From Methylobacterium oryzae (GTDB lineage: Bacteria; Pseudomonadota; Alphaproteobacteria; Rhizobiales; Beijerinckiaceae): 64,000 nt of DNA. The notes under the pieces are model-generated. The model saw only the letters and a list, made by a program, of their open reading frames with translations, did no database searches and was not told the DNA's origin. A program made the position numbers and the translations under genes. Position 1 is the first letter of the stretch. Each line of letters begins with the position of its first letter. The stretch covers positions 3,047,001 through 3,111,000 of the forward strand of contig NZ_CP090349.1 of the NCBI RefSeq assembly GCF_021398735.1, read 5' to 3'. Shown piece by piece: positions 60,925 to 64,000 of the stretch.

Positions 60925-61551
60925 TCAGGGGCCCGCGGCGGGCGGCGCGGGTACGGCCGCGAAGGTCAGGGCCGTCGCGGGCAGGGCGGGCGTGGCCAGC
61001 CTGTCCTGCTGAGCCGGCTTCTCCGGCTTCTCCAGCTTGGCCGTTCGCCTGTCGCGCTTCTCGTAGAAGGCGTTGCCGCCGGCGACGGCCACGTAGTGCA
61101 TGTTCGTGTAGGGGAAGCGGTGGCCCGCGGTGTGGAAGAACATCGCCTTCCCGACCTTCGGGTGCCGCTCGCCGGCCAGGACGGCGTCGGCGGCGTCGGC
61201 GACCTTCTGCAGGTCCTTCTCCTGCATCGGCTTGGTGAGGACGCCCGGCGCGAACTGGCCCGGCTGCCCGACCACCGCGCAGATGCCGCCCGGGAAGATC
61301 GCGTTCTCGAGCCGGTTCATCACGACCGTGCCGACGGCGACCAGCCCGTCGCTGTCGCTCCTGTTCGACTCGAAGTACATGGCGCGGCCCAGACAATCGC
61401 GCTCGGCGTCGCTGACGACCATCGGCGGCTTGCGGTCGGGGATCGATCCCGTCGTGAGCACCGGCGACGCGGTGTTGCAGGCCCCCAGGCCGCCGGCCGC
61501 CGCCAGAACGATCAGTGCAGGACCGACCTTCGTCCTCTCGCTACCCCGCAT
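60925..61551 (-). CDS. SleB-type cell wall hydrolase lipoprotein
   Basis: A 208-aa lipoprotein (lipobox LGAC, Cys25) with the Hydrolase_2/SleB catalytic domain (DCLGRAMYFESNRSD, GTVVMNRL, KAMFFHTAG, about 50-165). It would cleave peptidoglycan from the outer or inner membrane face. The C-terminal Lys/Pro-rich tail is low complexity. Single gene. Confidence 0.85.
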   Translation of the reverse strand: MRGSERTKVGPALIVLAAAGGLGACNTASPVLTTGSIPDRKPPMVVSDAERDCLGRAMYFESNRSDSDGLVAVGTVVMNRLENAIFPGGICAVVGQPGQFAPGVLTKPMQEKDLQKVADAADAVLAGERHPKVGKAMFFHTAGHRFPYTNMHYVAVAGGNAFYEKRDRRTAKLEKPEKPAQQDRLATPALPATALTFAAVPAPPAAGP

Positions 61552-61687
61552 GCATCCGCGCTCCGTGCTCCTCCAGCCTGACCAGCCAGGCGGTGTTCCA
61601 CTCCGACCGGACGAAGGCCAAGCTTGACGGCACGTTCGCGGCGAGGATGTGGCGAGGCTGTCCCGTTTCGGGACCGGACCGGGAGCC

Positions 61688-62014
61688 TCAGTGCTGGCCC
61701 TGACCCGCGGCCAGGACGGTCACGCCCAGGGCGATCACCCCGATGCCCACCAGCATCGTCGGGTTGAGCGCCTCGCCGTACAGCCACGCGCCGCCGAGCG
61801 CCGCGCCGATCATGCCGATCCCCGACCAGATCGCGTAGACCACGCCGATCGGCAGCATGTCCATGCTGGTCGACATCAGCCACAGGGCGGTGCCGTAACC
61901 GAGCGCCACGATCACCGTCGGCCCCGGGCGGGTGAGGCCGTCGGCGGCCTTCAGCGCCAGGGTGGCGGTCACCTCCGCGCCGATGGCGAGCCCGAGGATC
62001 AGGTACGGATTCAT
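61688..62014 (-). CDS. SMR family multidrug exporter, EmrE-like
   Basis: A 108-aa four-helix proton-coupled exporter. The essential Glu14 lies in IGAEVTATLALKAADG, and VVYAIWSGIGMIG is the family signature. The EmrE-like sequence favours quaternary-ammonium export over guanidinium (Gdx). ATG 62014 begins MNPYLILGLA, as in EmrE. Confidence 0.9.
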   Translation of the reverse strand: MNPYLILGLAIGAEVTATLALKAADGLTRPGPTVIVALGYGTALWLMSTSMDMLPIGVVYAIWSGIGMIGAALGGAWLYGEALNPTMLVGIGVIALGVTVLAAGQGQH

Positions 62015-62350
62015 GGCACGGCGGACTTTCGGGCTGCGCGGGCTGGGTGAGTCGGGCGGTCGAGGCGTGTAGAACCAGGTTCGAATCGGACGCCCGCGCG
62101 GACGGGGCGGCGCTGGGCCGGCCCGGATCCGCGTCGAAACGGCCGCGGACGTCGGCGGTCGCCGGACACAAGGCCACAGATCCGTGAACATTTCCGAACC
62201 GGCGGCTCGCCGCTTCGCGGGCGACGGACCGGCCCGGCGCCGGGGCCGATTGGGGCTTTCGTTAAGGCCTGCTGATCATGGTGACCGCGCGCCGTCCCGC
62301 CCCGGGGCCGGCCGCGCGACAGCGACGATCCAGAGCGACACAGATCCAGC
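62015..62350. other. Divergent spacer between the SMR gene and the serine hydrolase gene
   Basis: About 336 GC-rich bases holding both promoters. I looked for the guanidine riboswitch types often found before SMR genes and did not see their conserved loops. Nothing else stands out. Confidence 0.45.
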
Positions 62351-63580
62351 ATGACCGCGTCCTTGGCGATCCCGGATTCTCCGGCCCGCGCGCGCCGGGG
62401 CCGCCGCTGGGGCGCGATCGCCGCGGCGGGCGGCGCCGCGATCGCGGGCTGCGCCTGGACCGCGGCCGCGCTGATCAACGTCCCCGATCCCGTCACCCTG
62501 ACGGCGCTCGCGGTCATCGAGCCGTCGTCGGTGGGCACGTGGTTCCCGAGCCGGATCGTCCAGGCCCCGGCCCGGGCGAGCGACCTGCCGGCGCGGCCGC
62601 GCCCGATCCTCGACCGCGTCCCCTGGAAGGGGAAGACGGTCCCGCTGATGACGGTGCTGGAGGCGACCCACACCAACGCGTTCCTGGTGCTGCAGGACGG
62701 CGTCCTGATCCACGAGTGGCAGCGCGCAGGCACCGGACCGGAGACACTGTTCCCCTCGTGGTCGGTGGCGAAGTCCATCGTCTCGCTGCTGGTCGGCGCC
62801 GCGGTGGCGCGGGGTCAGCTCGCCGAGACCGACCGGGTCTCCACCCTCCTGCCCGAGCTGCGGAACGGCGCGGTCTTCGGCCAGATCACCGTGCGCAACC
62901 TCCTCGACATGGCGAGCGGCATCGCCGTGCCGGAGAACTACGACCCCCGGCATCCCCTGACCGGCACCGCCGGCATGTACCTGACGCGCGATCTCACGGC
63001 CTTCGTGCGCGACAACGCCCACCTGGCGTTCAAGCCCGGCACCAAGGGCCGCTACCGCAGCATCGACACCGAGCTGCTCGGCCTGATCCTCGCCCGGGTC
63101 GAGGGCAAGCCGCTGGCCGACATCCTCTCGGAGCGGATCTGGAAGCCGATGGGCGCCCAGGCCGACGCCACCTGGAACCTCGACCGGCCCGGCGGCATCG
63201 AGAAGGCGTTCTGCTGCATCAACGCGACGGCCCGCGACTTCGCCCGCCTCGGCCTTCTGGTGGCCGACCAGGGCCGGTCGGGCGATCACCGCATCATCCC
63301 GGGCCGCTGGATCGAGCGGATCATGACGCCGGCCCGGCGCGACGTCGACGGCTGGCAGTACTCGGCCCAGTGGTGGCACGCCCCGGGCGGCGAGGACGAC
63401 GACATCTCGGCGATCGGCGTCTACGGCCAGTACATCTACGTGAACCGCGCGACCGGCACGGTGATCGTGAAGCTCAGCGACCACGGCGCCGAGCAGGACG
63501 AGGTCGACACGCTGGCGGTGATGCAGGCCATCGCGGGCGACCTCGCCGCCGGCCGCCCCGCCGCCCGCAAGGACCCCTGA
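62351..63580 (+). CDS. Membrane-anchored serine hydrolase (beta-lactamase/penicillin-binding fold)
   Basis: A 409-aa protein with an N-terminal helix (about 22-42) and a periplasmic domain. Ser138-x-x-Lys141 (SVAK) is the nucleophile motif and KGRYRSIDTELLG holds the YxS-like Tyr. The C-terminal third fits an esterase-type class C fold. Substrate unknown. It is not closely similar to the serine hydrolase at 46644. Confidence 0.85.
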   Translation: MTASLAIPDSPARARRGRRWGAIAAAGGAAIAGCAWTAAALINVPDPVTLTALAVIEPSSVGTWFPSRIVQAPARASDLPARPRPILDRVPWKGKTVPLMTVLEATHTNAFLVLQDGVLIHEWQRAGTGPETLFPSWSVAKSIVSLLVGAAVARGQLAETDRVSTLLPELRNGAVFGQITVRNLLDMASGIAVPENYDPRHPLTGTAGMYLTRDLTAFVRDNAHLAFKPGTKGRYRSIDTELLGLILARVEGKPLADILSERIWKPMGAQADATWNLDRPGGIEKAFCCINATARDFARLGLLVADQGRSGDHRIIPGRWIERIMTPARRDVDGWQYSAQWWHAPGGEDDDISAIGVYGQYIYVNRATGTVIVKLSDHGAEQDEVDTLAVMQAIAGDLAAGRPAARKDP

Positions 63581-63629
63581 GCGGGCGACCGCGGTCCCGA
63601 GTCCCGATCGGGCCGGGATCGGGCCGGGA

Positions 63630-64000
63630 TCAGGCTTCTGTCGGGCCGGCTCCCGGCACGGAGGGCTGCCGGGCGATCGGGCTCAGGGGCGCGAGGTCCC
63701 GCGCCCGCCAGTTGCGCAGGAGCCGCCAGCCGACCCGCTTCCAGGCGATCGACGGCACCGGCGAGGCCGGATCCACGAGGGCGCTCAGCGCCCGCGTGTA
63801 ATCGAGCACGAGGCCCGGGGTCCAGGTCATGGACCGCGCCCCGTTGCGCAGGAAGGCCGCCGCCCAGAACTCCGGCGTGGTCAGCGCCGCCGCGAGGCGC
63901 CGCCAGGGATGCCCGCCGCGGCTGAACGCGCCCTCCACGGCGATGTCCAGCGCCCGCGCCACCGTGGTGGAGCAGTTGCGGCTGATGAAGTTGTAGGTGG
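63630..64000 (-). CDS. C-terminal part of a membrane or cell-envelope protein, cut by the window end
   Basis: Only about 123 residues are visible. Reading into the edge, the frame gives YNFISRNCSTTVARALD, a Cys-bearing segment like the RNC[ST] motif of the DUF4105/NlpC-like proteases found in rhizobial HdeD-type proteins, then VEGAFSRGGHPWRRL. The 5' part lies beyond 64000. Family call is tentative. Confidence 0.5.
   Translation of the reverse strand, partial: TYNFISRNCSTTVARALDIAVEGAFSRGGHPWRRLAAALTTPEFWAAAFLRNGARSMTWTPGLVLDYTRALSALVDPASPVPSIAWKRVGWRLLRNWRARDLAPLSPIARQPSVPGAGPTEA

Noticed and set aside
62015..62350. Guanidine riboswitch before the SMR gene
   Set aside because: The paired ACGR loops of the mini-ykkC type and other conserved parts are not visible, and the protein is EmrE-like rather than a guanidinium exporter.

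Overview
The window is about 70% GC and codes like a Rhizobiales alphaproteobacterium. The best fit is Methylobacteriaceae, probably Methylobacterium. Supporting genes are the rhizobial-type motC and motD, a single-chain B12-dependent methylmalonyl-CoA mutase, malate synthase G, a pyrF/DUF1330 pair, an IorAB-type molybdenum oxidoreductase and many short exported proteins. I see no prophage, insertion sequence with a transposase, or CRISPR array. Genes are mostly short operons of one to six genes on both strands.

Layout. 1-1896 is the 3' part of a hybrid histidine kinase. 2309-5027 is a tauABC sulfonate importer, meeting a Fe(II)/2OG dioxygenase tail to tail at 5024. 5744-8977 carries stress and signalling genes (PAS protein, YciF-like ferritin, isochorismatase-like hydrolase, small protein). 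9069-10621 is a divergent SDR/TetR pair. 10630-12628 holds DUF1330, pyrF and a uracil-DNA glycosylase. 12766-15476 encodes IorB/IorA. 15761-20352 has a PleC/PdhS-like kinase, an EVE protein and an MHYT-PAS-GGDEF-EAL protein. 20378-23291 is a tightly coupled tsaD-GNAT-gpsA operon. 23426-25876 holds a molbindin, a DUF2293-like protein, a small secreted protein, rpsD and a GNAT. 26006-31192 holds pgm, a Tat-exported alpha/beta hydrolase and methylmalonyl-CoA mutase. 31310-37912 is an MFS-cyoABCD-SURF1 cluster for a bo3-type quinol oxidase. 38081-41310 is a double GT2 glycosyltransferase coupled to an unknown protein.

41665-44324 is a small-gene neighbourhood: the 5' half of a tRNA-Val, an intact tRNA-Val(GAC), two short proteins and a translationally coupled pair of coiled-coil paralogues. 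44495-53980 holds an SDR with an abnormal active site, an amidase, serine hydrolase, small secreted proteins, an exported deaminase, a class II aldolase, and LysR divergent from glcB. 54151-59473 is a flagellar locus: flhB, then a 5'-truncated fliG fused head to head with a 5'-truncated motB, then intact motC, motD/fliK and a lytic transglycosylase. 59579-64000 holds small proteins, a SleB-type hydrolase, an EmrE-like pump, a serine hydrolase and one gene cut by the window end.

The most notable observation is the fliG/motB junction near 56010-56021. Two motor genes have lost their 5' parts and meet at one point. This is best explained by a deletion that removed the DNA once lying between two divergent flagellar operons. 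Other items worth a look are the tRNA-Val half gene, a dispersed palindromic repeat family (three copies), the coiled-coil pair, the Tat-signal cytidine/guanine-deaminase-like protein and the YxxxK-less SDR.
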